DNA of 64,000 nucleotides, from contig NZ_CP038800.1 of NCBI RefSeq assembly GCF_024400535.1, forward strand, positions 2,480,001-2,544,000, in the 5' to 3' direction. Position numbers and translations under genes: made by a program. This document shows, piece by piece, positions 50,900 to 60,226 of this stretch (position 1 is the first letter of the stretch; every line of letters begins with the position of its first letter). The stretch comes from Treponema denticola (GTDB taxonomy: Bacteria > Spirochaetota > Spirochaetia > Treponematales > Treponemataceae). A model generated the notes under the pieces. The model was not told where the DNA came from, did no database searches, and worked only from the letters and a program-made list of their open reading frames with translations.

Positions 50900-51400
50900 A
50901 TGAGTGAACAAAAAAATCATTTGCCGCTTATCGGTGTGGGGCCTATCTATGTCGGACCTACTATAGCCGTTACAGCTGCAAGTATTATTCTGACTAAGCT
51001 CAAAATTATTCCGCCTACAGTAAGCGGATTTGAATTGGTATTCCGTATTGCAGGAATTCTGTTAATTGCAGCAGGTATATACCTTTGGTGTTCGGCAGTA
51101 TTTATGTCGCGAATTGACAGCAAAATAAAAACGAACACACTAGTTACTGATGGAATATATGCTCATGTCCGCAATCCTATTTATTCAGCATTTTTGTTTG
51201 CTTGTTCAGGTGCGGTTTTACTAGCCTGCAACTTATATCTGCTTATTCTGCCGCCAGTATACTGGCTTTACATGACTATATTTATGAAGTTCACGGAAGA
51301 AAAATGGCTTTTAAATCTATACGGAAAAGAATTCGAAGACTATTGCAAACGAGTAAACCGCTGTATTCCATCAATATGGATAAGAAAAAAATTAATGTGA
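50900..51400 (+). CDS. Isoprenylcysteine-methyltransferase-like membrane protein
   Basis: A 166-residue protein with about four hydrophobic segments. The C-terminal half has the ICMT/PEMT pattern: TDGIYAHVRNPIYSAFLFAC, then EEKWLLNLYGKEFEDYCKRV, which binds S-adenosylmethionine in characterised members. Bacterial family members methylate unknown lipophilic substrates. The start is the ATG at 50900 after GGAGGA; an in-frame start at 50738 would run through the hairpin and the ABC gene end. It lies between the two subunits of ABC pair 2. Confidence 0.85.
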   Translation: MSEQKNHLPLIGVGPIYVGPTIAVTAASIILTKLKIIPPTVSGFELVFRIAGILLIAAGIYLWCSAVFMSRIDSKIKTNTLVTDGIYAHVRNPIYSAFLFACSGAVLLACNLYLLILPPVYWLYMTIFMKFTEEKWLLNLYGKEFEDYCKRVNRCIPSIWIRKKLM

Positions 51401-51540
51401 AACGGGTAATTGGTAATGGATAATTAGTACAAAATCCATCCGTACCTTGCAATTAGTAAATCGGATGTTGAAGCTCGTGGCTAAAAATAAAGCTGAGTGC
51501 TTCAACTTAAAATACCCCACTCCTAGCAATAAAAGACGGG

Positions 51541-51559
51541 GTGAATTAAATTATTGTAA
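51541..51559 (+). other. Intergenic stretch 51401-51713: hairpins, no gene
   Basis: The gap 51401-51713 contains no credible gene. It holds a GTTGAAGC...GCTTCAAC dyad near 51468-51508, AACCCT-CTA-AGGGTT followed by TTTTT near 51560-51580 (possible terminator of the methyltransferase gene), and two stronger hairpins listed separately. The coordinates given here mark the middle of the gap. Confidence 0.4.
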
Positions 51560-51607
51560 CCCTCTAAAGGGTTTTTCAATACCGCCGTAAAAATTAAGAA
51601 GGGGTTT

Positions 51608-51627
51608 CCAAAGGGAACTCCCTTTGG
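51608..51627. repeat. 9-bp hairpin CCAAAGGGA/TCCCTTTGG
   Basis: Perfect 9-bp stem with a 2-base loop in the gap before the ABC gene. It may pair with the nearby G/C-rich tracts in an alternative fold. Confidence 0.6.
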
Positions 51628-51651
51628 CAGTGCGGGAAAAAGAGGGGGTTA

Positions 51652-51698
51652 TAGGGGGAGAGAAAACCCTGCTCTGAACGGGGTGTTCTCTCCCCCTA
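51652..51698 (+). promoter_or_regulatory. 13-bp leader hairpin before the ABC gene
   Basis: TAGGGGGAGAGAA (51652-51664) and TTCTCTCCCCCTA (51686-51698) pair perfectly, with CCCT/CGGGG pairing possible inside the loop. It ends 15 bases before the ATG at 51714, just upstream of the GGAG ribosome site. No T run follows, so control of translation or mRNA stability is more likely than termination. Confidence 0.6.
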
Positions 51699-51713
51699 AC
51701 AATGGAGATCTAT

Positions 51714-53438
51714 ATGAAACGAAAATTACAAAAATTATTTGCAGTTACCGAGCAAGGGGCTCGGGATTTGGTTACGGCTTCGGTATGGTCGGTGTTTTCC
51801 AACATCGCCTATATCCTGCCGATGTTTTTGATTATGTTTTTTTTTTTGCAGGGCTATTTTGAAGGCTCGCTTAAAACGGCTTACTTTTATACCGGCCTTA
51901 TTGCTGCCATTGCGGTGGTAATGTACATTCTTTTACATGTAAATTACAACACGCTGTACACGGTAACTTTTAAAGAATGTAAGGAACTGCGTGTCGAAAT
52001 TGCAAACCGCTTAAAGGCATTGCCGCTTGCATATTTTTCCAAGCACGATATTTCCGACTTATCGCAAGCCGTTATGGCGGATGTCGCAACTCTTGAGCAT
52101 GCGTTGAGCCACGCCATTCCGCAGACAATAGGACTGGTAATTTATCTTGTAATTATCGGCACAATGATGATTATAGCTCATCCGGCCTTGGGACTTTGTG
52201 TCTTTGCACCGATAGTAGTGAGCTTTATTCTGCTTATTTTATCAAAGAAAATACAAGTGCGGGAAACCACAAGAGACTTCCACAAACAAAGACAGCGTTC
52301 AGAATTTTTTCAGGAAGCGATTGAGCTTCAACAGGAAATTAAAAGCTACGGCCGCACAGATACGGTTGCAGAAAAATTAAACCGCAATGTCGATGAAGCT
52401 GAAAAACTTCACCTATCGGTTGAAGCCCATCAAGCGATTCCGCTCAATATCGCACTGGCGGCACTCAAGTTTTCGGTCGGGATAACGGTCTTTTTCGGTT
52501 TAAAAATGTACTTAGCCGGAACCGCCTCTCTTTTGTATTTTATCGGCTATGTCATTGCCTCCTCACGCATTATCGATGCGGTTGCAGCAGTCGAAGCAAA
52601 CCTTGCAGAGATTATGTACATCGATTCACGCGTTAAGCGTATCAATGAGCTGCGCGAAACCGAGGTACAGGAAGGTTCTCCTGCAAACCTACAAAAATAC
52701 GGCATCGAATTTAAAGATGTTGAGTTTTCTTATAATGACGGGCAAAAAATTATTGACGGCATTTCTTTTACAGCCGAGCAAAATCAGGTTACAGCTCTTG
52801 TCGGTCCTTCAGGCTGCGGAAAAACTACCGTACTCCGTTTGGCTTCTCGTCTCTATGATTACAACAAGGGTCAGATTCTTATCGACGGAAAGGACATTGC
52901 AAAAATCGACACCGACAGTCTTTTTGAAAAAATTTCGATTGTGTTCCAAGATGTAGGTTTATTCAACACATCGATTATGGAAAATATCCGCGTCGGAAAT
53001 AAAAATGCCACTGATGAAGAAGTAAAGGAAGCCGCCCGCCTTGCAAACTGTACCGAGTTTATCGAAGCACTGCCCGAAAGCTGGAATACCTTTGTCGGCG
53101 AAAACGGCAGCCGTCTTTCAGGCGGAGAACGCCAGCGACTTTCGATAGCCCGAGCCTTCTTAAAAAACGCCCCCATCATTATCTTGGACGAAATCAGTGC
53201 TTCCCTCGATGTCGAAAACGAAATGAAGATTCAAGAAAGCTTAAATAAACTTATCAAAGATAAAACAGTTATCATCATTTCGCATAGATTAAAGTCCGTC
53301 GAAAATGCAGATAAAATTATCGTCATGAACAAAGGCAAAATAGAAGCGGAAGGCAAACACTCGGATCTTTTACAAAAATCCGAGCTGTACAAAAACATGA
53401 TTGATAAGTCTACAGCCACGGAAAAATGGGTGTATTAG
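51714..53438 (+). CDS. ABC transporter half-molecule (subunit A of pair 2)
   Basis: A 574-residue exporter-fold half transporter. Walker A GPSGCGKTT (about residue 363), signature LSGGERQRLS, Walker B PIIILDEISASLDVENE, switch His ISHRL. Its N-terminus (LFAVTEQGARDLVTASVWSV) and membrane part (LPLAYFSKHDISDLSQAVMA) align with the protein at 42045. The start at ATG 51714 has GGAG upstream; the ATG at 51702 does not. Probable partner: 49014-50750. Confidence 0.93.
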   Translation: MKRKLQKLFAVTEQGARDLVTASVWSVFSNIAYILPMFLIMFFFLQGYFEGSLKTAYFYTGLIAAIAVVMYILLHVNYNTLYTVTFKECKELRVEIANRLKALPLAYFSKHDISDLSQAVMADVATLEHALSHAIPQTIGLVIYLVIIGTMMIIAHPALGLCVFAPIVVSFILLILSKKIQVRETTRDFHKQRQRSEFFQEAIELQQEIKSYGRTDTVAEKLNRNVDEAEKLHLSVEAHQAIPLNIALAALKFSVGITVFFGLKMYLAGTASLLYFIGYVIASSRIIDAVAAVEANLAEIMYIDSRVKRINELRETEVQEGSPANLQKYGIEFKDVEFSYNDGQKIIDGISFTAEQNQVTALVGPSGCGKTTVLRLASRLYDYNKGQILIDGKDIAKIDTDSLFEKISIVFQDVGLFNTSIMENIRVGNKNATDEEVKEAARLANCTEFIEALPESWNTFVGENGSRLSGGERQRLSIARAFLKNAPIIILDEISASLDVENEMKIQESLNKLIKDKTVIIISHRLKSVENADKIIVMNKGKIEAEGKHSDLLQKSELYKNMIDKSTATEKWVY

Positions 53439-53461
53439 TTTAATTAGTTAATTTTTAATTC

Positions 53462-53500
53462 GTAATGGATAATTACAATAAAGCTGTAATTATCCATTAC
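53462..53500. terminator. 16-bp hairpin between convergent ABC genes
   Basis: GTAATGGATAATTACA (53462-53477) pairs perfectly with TGTAATTATCCATTAC (53485-53500) around a 7-nt loop. It lies between the ends of 51714-53438 (+) and 53509-55095 (-). There is no T run. GTAATGGATAATTA also occurs once near 51412-51426. Confidence 0.55.
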
Positions 53501-53508
53501 TCCAACCG

Positions 53509-55095
53509 TCAAGCTCCTATTTTCCAGAGGGAAGAGGCTTTTTCTTTGATCCTTTCGTTAAGCTGATGGGTTACTATAAAAACCTTTTTATCATCTAGAC
53601 TTAAAATAAGGTCTTCTACCCTTTCTATATTTTGGGCATCTATATTTGCAAAGGGTTCGTCGAAAATTACTACAGGCGTATCCCTCAAGAGGGTTCGCAC
53701 AAAGCTTAAACGCTTTAACTCACCGCCTGAAAATTTGTTTTCGATGTGGGTAAAATCCATATTTAAGGCTTCATTATTCGCGAATTTTTCCAAGCCTAAT
53801 TTTTCCATTAAGCCGAATATTTTTTCTTCTGCAATATCTTCGCCTAATGTTAAATTGTTTTTTAAGGTATCATCAAAGAAAACGGCTTCTTGGGCTAAAA
53901 ACGAAATAAGGTCTGACCTGTTTTTTATGGAATGAATATTTTTTCCATCCAATACTATGTTTCCGCCTTTAGGTTTTAATAGACCTAAAAGAATTTTCAT
54001 CGCAGTAGATTTTCCGCTTCCGCTTTCTCCGTAAATGATGTGTATTCCCTTATCGGTAAATTTTTTATTTACATTTTGAAGAACAGGCAGTTCACTGTAA
54101 GCATAACTTACATCATTAAACGATATATCGCCCGAAGAAATTTCAGCTTCAATCTTTTCTTCTTCCGGTTCCTTAATTATCAAGGTCTTATAACCTTCAA
54201 AGGTAACCTTACTCATAATAAAACGGTTCACATACATAGAGATATAATAAACTTGAGACCTTAGCTGTACAACCAAGCCGTTAGCCATCATAAACTCCGC
54301 TATGCTTAATTCATTTTTATTAATCATATAAACGCCGTAAAAAGCAACTGCAATTATACTTAATTGAGATGCAAAAAATGAAAGACTCTGTGATGCAACA
54401 TTTGCCGCTGAAACCGAAAATTGTTTTTTTGCCAGCTTTTCTACCGATTTATTTAAGAGGTTTTGAAAACGCCCCTCGCTTCCGTAATTTTTTATTACCT
54501 CAAAGCCTTTTAACCAATCGGAAAATTCTCCCATGTGCTCATTTACACTTTCTATGGATTCGGATTGAGTTTTATCCAAGAGCTTTTTAAAAACTTGAGG
54601 AATAATCGAAGTAATAAAAATAAAAAAGAGCCCCGCAATAGCTAATTTTATATTAACATATAAAAATAGGGCTGAAGCAAAAACCGTTTCCATAAGAATC
54701 TGTCCCATTCCATAGAAGGATTGATAGTATATCCCTTCGAGAGAAGGAAGCTGCTGTTGATAATAAGAAATTTTCTTCCCTTCTTCAATATTATAGAATT
54801 CTTCATAGTCGGCTTTTACCCAAGAATGAAAAAGACCTTGCCGTAAAAGTTTCAAACGGTTTGTTTTAAACCTGCCGAAAAAATAAGAATAAAGCCCGTG
54901 CGCTCCTCCCCTCACCAGTATTGCAACAAAATATGCAGATACAAAGATAATTATTTTTTCAATATCCTTGCTTACGGCAGAATCGGCTATTTTTCCACTT
55001 AGCCATGAAAAAGCCGTAACGGCGGCTGTCGAAAAAATTAAAAATAGAAGAGCCAAAAATATAAACGATTTTTCAAGATTAGACAGCTTCTTCAT
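53509..55095 (-). CDS. ABC transporter half-molecule (pair 3, second gene)
   Basis: A 528-residue exporter-fold half transporter. Walker A GESGSGKST, signature FSGGELKRLS (F for L), Walker B PVVIFDEPFANIDAQNIE, switch His VTHQ. The start is the ATG at 55095, preceded by AAAGGAG; an in-frame ATG at 55164 would add 23 residues inside the upstream gene. It overlaps that gene by 17 bases, so it is co-translated. Both pair-3 genes resemble each other more than pairs 1 and 2. Confidence 0.92.
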   Translation of the reverse strand: MKKLSNLEKSFIFLALLFLIFSTAAVTAFSWLSGKIADSAVSKDIEKIIIFVSAYFVAILVRGGAHGLYSYFFGRFKTNRLKLLRQGLFHSWVKADYEEFYNIEEGKKISYYQQQLPSLEGIYYQSFYGMGQILMETVFASALFLYVNIKLAIAGLFFIFITSIIPQVFKKLLDKTQSESIESVNEHMGEFSDWLKGFEVIKNYGSEGRFQNLLNKSVEKLAKKQFSVSAANVASQSLSFFASQLSIIAVAFYGVYMINKNELSIAEFMMANGLVVQLRSQVYYISMYVNRFIMSKVTFEGYKTLIIKEPEEEKIEAEISSGDISFNDVSYAYSELPVLQNVNKKFTDKGIHIIYGESGSGKSTAMKILLGLLKPKGGNIVLDGKNIHSIKNRSDLISFLAQEAVFFDDTLKNNLTLGEDIAEEKIFGLMEKLGLEKFANNEALNMDFTHIENKFSGGELKRLSFVRTLLRDTPVVIFDEPFANIDAQNIERVEDLILSLDDKKVFIVTHQLNERIKEKASSLWKIGA

Positions 55096-56692
55096 ATAAT
55101 CTCCTTTCAATTGTATCAAATTTATAAATTCGATCAAACATTTTTTTTGTTTCTGCATCTGCAATGTGCGAAATAATTATTACGGTAGAATCCTTTATAC
55201 CGAAAATTAATTTTTTTACCCGTTCAATATTTTCATCATCTATATTGGCAAGAGGTTCATCGAATATCATTATCGGGCGTTTATGCAAAACAGCTCTTGC
55301 AATACTTATGCGCTTTTTTTCTCCGCCTGAAAAACCGTAAGTTTCCCCTATGACGGTTTCCTTTAAATATTTATCTTGCGTGTACTTATTTAAACCTAAG
55401 GAATCAAGAACCTCTTTTACTCTTTCTTCGCTTATGTCTTTATCTAAAAACAAATTATCCAAGAGATTCATTTTAAAGATATAGGCTTCTTGTTGCTGAA
55501 TCGAAATTATATCGGCAATATTTTTTAATTTTTTCGGAGCAGCTCTGCCTATTGTAAGCGAACCGGAATCCGGAGCATACATTCCCAAAAGGAGCCGCAT
55601 TATCGTGGACTTTCCTGAGCCCGATTCCCCTAGGATCAAAATTTTTTCGTTTTGCTTAAATGTAAAATCGGTATTATTTAAAACCTTCTTTTCATTATAT
55701 GAAAACGATAAGCCTACAGCATCAATGTTAAATTCGTTTAAGTTTCCTATTTCGCCTGTTTCCGTTTTAGCATCTATAAATTCAATCATTGCATCACGGA
55801 CAGGACGGGAAAAAAAGAAAGTCTTTAATAAATTCGCTGTCCAATACATTGGTCTGGACAGAATTCCGATTAGGCTCATTATGGTATAAAATTCTCCGAT
55901 AGAAAAAACACCTTTATAAACATAATATGCACAATAAGCCGTCATAAGCAAATTAACGATAGCCGATACAAAAAAACTTACCCCTATTTCAAGACAACTT
56001 ACATTTATGGCATCCATTTGTTTTTTTCTTAAAAATTCGTTTATCTTATCGTATCTGAAAATTATATATTGTTCACAAGAAAAAACTTTTATAATATCAA
56101 TTCCTTTTAACCAAGTTCTCACGGCTGAAAAATGTTTTTCGACGGCCTCCATCTTTTCCTTTGAAACCTTAGCCAAAATCTTTTTTAAAACAGTCGGAAC
56201 AATAAGAGGAATCATTAATAAGAGAACGGTAACAATGGCCGCCTGTATATTTATTGTCAAAAGGGTTATTACCGTTACCGAGAATATCAAGGCATTGTCG
56301 GTCAAAGCCGTCCAAACATAAAAATACTGACCGCTTATAACATCTATCTTATCCGTATAATCGGCACTTATTTTTCCTTCAGGGATGTTGATATATTCTC
56401 CCATCGTTTTTTTAAGAAGGGCATCAAAATAAGTTTTCCGTAAATCGGCCTCGGCAGTTACCACAAGTTTCGATTTTACAAGACTGTAAAGATAAGAAAA
56501 TAAAGAAGCAAAGACCATCGCTCCTAAACACAAGAGCATCAAGGTATAAAGAGAATAAGCGGTTTTCCCTAAGGCCGTATCAAGAAGCTGCCCCTTCCAT
56601 AGTTGAAACTTCATCGTAAAAAACAAATCGATTCCGCTTAAAACAAAAAAAAGCACAAAATATACTTTTCGTTTTATGATAAACCTAAACAA
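55079..56692 (-). CDS. ABC transporter half-molecule (pair 3, first gene)
   Basis: A 537-residue exporter-fold half transporter. Walker A GESGSGKST, signature FSGGEKKRIS, Walker B PIMIFDEPLANIDDENIE, switch His ISHI. It starts at TTG (56692), supported by AGGAGG six bases upstream. Helices in the first 300 residues. Partner of 53509-55095. It is divergent from the MATE gene, with both promoters in the 145-bp gap. Confidence 0.92.
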   Translation of the reverse strand: MFRFIIKRKVYFVLFFVLSGIDLFFTMKFQLWKGQLLDTALGKTAYSLYTLMLLCLGAMVFASLFSYLYSLVKSKLVVTAEADLRKTYFDALLKKTMGEYINIPEGKISADYTDKIDVISGQYFYVWTALTDNALIFSVTVITLLTINIQAAIVTVLLLMIPLIVPTVLKKILAKVSKEKMEAVEKHFSAVRTWLKGIDIIKVFSCEQYIIFRYDKINEFLRKKQMDAINVSCLEIGVSFFVSAIVNLLMTAYCAYYVYKGVFSIGEFYTIMSLIGILSRPMYWTANLLKTFFFSRPVRDAMIEFIDAKTETGEIGNLNEFNIDAVGLSFSYNEKKVLNNTDFTFKQNEKILILGESGSGKSTIMRLLLGMYAPDSGSLTIGRAAPKKLKNIADIISIQQQEAYIFKMNLLDNLFLDKDISEERVKEVLDSLGLNKYTQDKYLKETVIGETYGFSGGEKKRISIARAVLHKRPIMIFDEPLANIDDENIERVKKLIFGIKDSTVIIISHIADAETKKMFDRIYKFDTIERRLYEEAV

Positions 56693-56786
56693 TTAAGGCC
56701 TCCTTTCGTAAGCATAAGCTAACATTCAGAATTATAACAGCTTACCTGATTATTGTCAAGAATTGATTTGAGAATAGAAAAAACTA

Positions 56787-56817
56787 TTGACAAAGACAAC
56801 TAAATTCCGCATTATAT
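56787..56817 (+). promoter_or_regulatory. Promoter of the MATE gene
   Basis: TTGACA (56787-56792) followed after 17-19 bp by CATTAT/TTATAT. A further TATGAT at 56815-56820 is too far for the same -35. The ATG of the MATE gene is at 56838. Confidence 0.5.
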
Positions 56818-56837
56818 GATTTGGGAATTCTTACACT

Positions 56838-58205
56838 ATGGAAAATGAAAAGCAAAAAGAATTTATTTTAAACGAAAACTTGTGGAAGGTTATTTTTGAT
56901 CTTTCATGGCCTGCCGTTATTGCAATGATTTTACTGGGAGCAAACAATGTGCTGGACGGAATCTTTGTCGGACATTTTGCCGAAGAAGGAGCTTTTGCGG
57001 GTATCTCGGTAGCCCTGCCTCCACTCATAACAATAATAGGTTTAGGTATTCTCATCGGCTCGGGAGCCGGAACTCTTTCAAGTATTGCAATCGGTGCGGA
57101 AGATAAAAATATTCAAAAAAAGATTTTAGGCAATGTAAATTTTTTGACACTTATAATAAGTGTAATCGTAATGACTTTAGGATTTCTTTTTTCGGAGCAA
57201 ACTCTTTTTTTAATGGGAGGCAGAGGCAAGGCCCTAATACATGGAGGAGAATACTACCGCACCATTTTATGGGGCACTCCGATTTGGATATATGCCATTG
57301 CTCTTAATAACCTCATCCGTTCCGAAGGAAAAATGAAAACCGCAGCGGCAATTATGGGGATAAGCCTGCTTGTCAATGGATGTGCAAATTATACACTCAT
57401 GGTGATTTTTAATTTCGGCATAAAAGGTGCCGCCATAGGAACAAATATCGGTATGGCGGTACAAGCTATCATCAGTACCGTTTATTTTGCAAAAAAGAAT
57501 CCTGATTCTCCGGTTTCAGTATTTACAATCAGAATGAACGGAGAAATTATATCTAAGATTATTTCGATGGGATTGGCAAGTTTTATAATGCAGTTTATGG
57601 GAACTATTCAAATGCTTTTAGTTTTAAATGTATTAAACCACTACGGCTCACAGGACGACATTGCCTTTTACGGAATCATTACCCGCATCTTTTCATTTAT
57701 ACTGCAGCCGATAGGAGGCTTCATGTTTGCCCTCTCCCCCATAATAGGAATAAATTTCGGAGCAGATAAGACGGACCGCCTTATTTCAGCCTTTAAGAGA
57801 TTTGTATTTGCAGCCATTGTTCTAATAGCTCCATTATGGATTTTAATGCTTATCTTCCCTCAAACAGCGGTTTCCTTGATGATGAAAAATCCTCACTTAA
57901 ACATTCACAATATTTCCTATTTTAGGATTTACATGGCTCTCCTTCCGGTTATGCCCCTAGTCTTTTTTGCTCTAGCTTTTTTCCCTGCCGTCAACAAAGG
58001 AAAAATCAGCTCAATATTGGGGATTTTACAGCAAATCGTATTTTATATTCCGGTAATGTTGATCCTTCCTATGTTTACCGGTATTGCAGGGATTTATTAT
58101 GGTACATTTCTCATTGAAATGCTGAGTGCAATACCCATATCTATTTTGATAATACGGGAATTCAAGCTTTTGAGATCGGGTATCACAAAATGGCAAAAAA
58201 ATTGA
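56838..58205 (+). CDS. MATE-family efflux protein
   Basis: A 455-residue multidrug and toxin extrusion transporter with 12 hydrophobic segments, probably driven by Na+ or H+. Signatures: SWPAVIAMILLGANNVLDGI, FVGHFAEEGAFAGISVALP, NLIRSEGKMKTAAAIM, GAAIGTNIGMAVQAIIS, and GGFMFALSPIIGINFGADKT in the second half. The gene is divergent from ABC pair 3. Confidence 0.94.
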   Translation: MENEKQKEFILNENLWKVIFDLSWPAVIAMILLGANNVLDGIFVGHFAEEGAFAGISVALPPLITIIGLGILIGSGAGTLSSIAIGAEDKNIQKKILGNVNFLTLIISVIVMTLGFLFSEQTLFLMGGRGKALIHGGEYYRTILWGTPIWIYAIALNNLIRSEGKMKTAAAIMGISLLVNGCANYTLMVIFNFGIKGAAIGTNIGMAVQAIISTVYFAKKNPDSPVSVFTIRMNGEIISKIISMGLASFIMQFMGTIQMLLVLNVLNHYGSQDDIAFYGIITRIFSFILQPIGGFMFALSPIIGINFGADKTDRLISAFKRFVFAAIVLIAPLWILMLIFPQTAVSLMMKNPHLNIHNISYFRIYMALLPVMPLVFFALAFFPAVNKGKISSILGILQQIVFYIPVMLILPMFTGIAGIYYGTFLIEMLSAIPISILIIREFKLLRSGITKWQKN

Positions 58206-58360
58206 AAATTTATCTATTTTCAAGTAACTTACCTATTTAAAATTTATTTATATGATAACCTAACGAAAATACTGAATCATGCTCTTTTTTCTCAATAAAA
58301 TTCCACAATATGCATTTTACAGTAAAATTAAAAGCCTCAAAGATATAGAAGGAGTATACT

Positions 58361-60199
58361 ATGAGCAAAAAAAATGAGGACATTTATAGTCCGTCTAAAA
58401 AAATATTGGTATTTGATTTATTAACCAACTTGGCATGGATTTTATCGACCATTTTAACCAACCGAATCGTAGGAAGCTCAGGGAATGTTATGAATATCCT
58501 TAGAACTAAGACTTTTGCAGTTATAATGATAACATCTATTTTTAATCCCCTCATCAAATGGAAATTTATAATGCCGTCAATAGTAAACTGGAAAGAAAAC
58601 CCTATAAAGGCACAGAAGAATATCTCATTATATGTAAAAATTGCGTTTACCATCCCGCTGATGATTGCTGTTTTCGGACCGGTTTTTACTTCCTTGGAAT
58701 CCGGTCTAATCTCTCAAACAAGAACATTCATTTCATATATGAGTATAACTATGGGAAATATGTTCTTAATTGGAATATTCTTCGGTTCTTTTATGATAAG
58801 AGCATTGGAAAAATGGGCAGCTTTTTTACCGGTTCAAGAAAATCACTTAGACCTTTCGATGACACGAAGAACTGCACTCGTAAGTATTTTAAGTATTCTG
58901 TCAACTTCTTTTTTTACAATGGCTCCTTTAGTTAGGACACAAACTGACGATATTTATATACAGCTTTTGACAAAGGTTCTTCCGCTTTTTAGCTATGGAA
59001 TAATTCTTTCAATAATAAATATAGTTCTTATAACCAAGTCGACCAAAAAGAAAATCTCAAGCCTCCAGGCTGCAATAAAAAATTTGTCTTTAGGAAATTA
59101 TAATCAAGATTTTCTTATGGTAGATTCGAGAGATGAGGCGGCTCTTTTAATAAAAGATTTTAATATACTTTTAGATTTTAATAAAAAATTTTTTAATGAT
59201 GTAAAAACCACAGGTCAAACCTCACAGGATATTGCCCATAACCTTTTATCGAATATGACAACAGCTTCAAATGTAGTGGATCAAATTACGGGGAATATTT
59301 CTTCAATAAACAACAGTATTCAAAACCAATCTTCAGGAGTTTTGCAAACTCAATCCACATTAGAACAAATTGCAAAAAATATTGAACAGCTTGACAAAAA
59401 TATTATAAATCAATCTTCTGCCGTAACTGAATCTGTTTCTGCTATTGAAGAGATGACGGCAAATATAAAGTCAATTACCTCAGTTCTAAAAAACAACTTA
59501 GGTTCTATGGAAGAATTAAATATCGCAGCCGAAAAGGGAAGAAAATCCATTTCGGAAACAAACGAATTTGTTAAGTCCTTAAGCGAAAAATCCGAAGGCC
59601 TTTTAGAAACTACTTCGGTCATCCAAAACATAGCCAGTCAAACAAACCTACTGGCTATGAATGCAGCCATTGAAGCTGCTCACGCAGGAGAAGCAGGAAA
59701 GGGATTTGCCGTTGTTGCCGATGAAATACGAAAACTCGCCGAAGAGTCCGGCACTCAGGGCAAGGTAATAACAACCGTTTTAACGGAATTAAAAAATCAG
59801 ATAGAAGAAGTAACCAAATCTTCTCTTATGGGCGAAACACAGTTTACGGAAGTAATGCGTATTCTTAACCTTGTCAACAACAGAAACAGCGAAATAATGA
59901 ATGCTATGAATGAACAAGACACGGGAAGCTCTCAAATACTTAGAGCAGTAAAAAATATTATGCAGATAACTTCTGAAGTAAGAAGCGGGTCTGAAGAAAT
60001 GCTTATAGGAAACACCGAAGCAGGAAAAGAAATGACGAGGCTTGTAGACATTTCTAAAAACATAAGCAGTAATATGAATGAAATCAATCAAAAATCGGAA
60101 CTTATTGCAAGCGAGATAGACAGAGCTATGAATATGACCGAAGAAAACAAGCAGGCAGTTTCTAAAATATTTTCATATTTGGAGAAACTCGTTATATAA
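58361..60199 (+). CDS. Methyl-accepting chemotaxis protein without periplasmic domain
   Basis: A 612-residue chemoreceptor. The N-terminal about 235 residues contain six or so hydrophobic segments with only short loops ([59 protein letters not shown]), so no classical extracellular sensor domain. A coiled-coil signalling domain follows, with the highly conserved hairpin [40 protein letters not shown] (about residues 425-465), which binds CheA/CheW. AAGGAG precedes the ATG. Sensing from within the membrane is inferred. Confidence 0.93.
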   Translation: MSKKNEDIYSPSKKILVFDLLTNLAWILSTILTNRIVGSSGNVMNILRTKTFAVIMITSIFNPLIKWKFIMPSIVNWKENPIKAQKNISLYVKIAFTIPLMIAVFGPVFTSLESGLISQTRTFISYMSITMGNMFLIGIFFGSFMIRALEKWAAFLPVQENHLDLSMTRRTALVSILSILSTSFFTMAPLVRTQTDDIYIQLLTKVLPLFSYGIILSIINIVLITKSTKKKISSLQAAIKNLSLGNYNQDFLMVDSRDEAALLIKDFNILLDFNKKFFNDVKTTGQTSQDIAHNLLSNMTTASNVVDQITGNISSINNSIQNQSSGVLQTQSTLEQIAKNIEQLDKNIINQSSAVTESVSAIEEMTANIKSITSVLKNNLGSMEELNIAAEKGRKSISETNEFVKSLSEKSEGLLETTSVIQNIASQTNLLAMNAAIEAAHAGEAGKGFAVVADEIRKLAEESGTQGKVITTVLTELKNQIEEVTKSSLMGETQFTEVMRILNLVNNRNSEIMNAMNEQDTGSSQILRAVKNIMQITSEVRSGSEEMLIGNTEAGKEMTRLVDISKNISSNMNEINQKSELIASEIDRAMNMTEENKQAVSKIFSYLEKLVI

Positions 60200-60226
60200 A
60201 GTTTTGCCGGCTTGAGGAGGAAAAGT

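Noticed and set aside
58206-58360. Sigma-28 promoter of the chemoreceptor gene
   Set aside because: TAAA and GATAA are present near 58240, but spacing and second box are off consensus.
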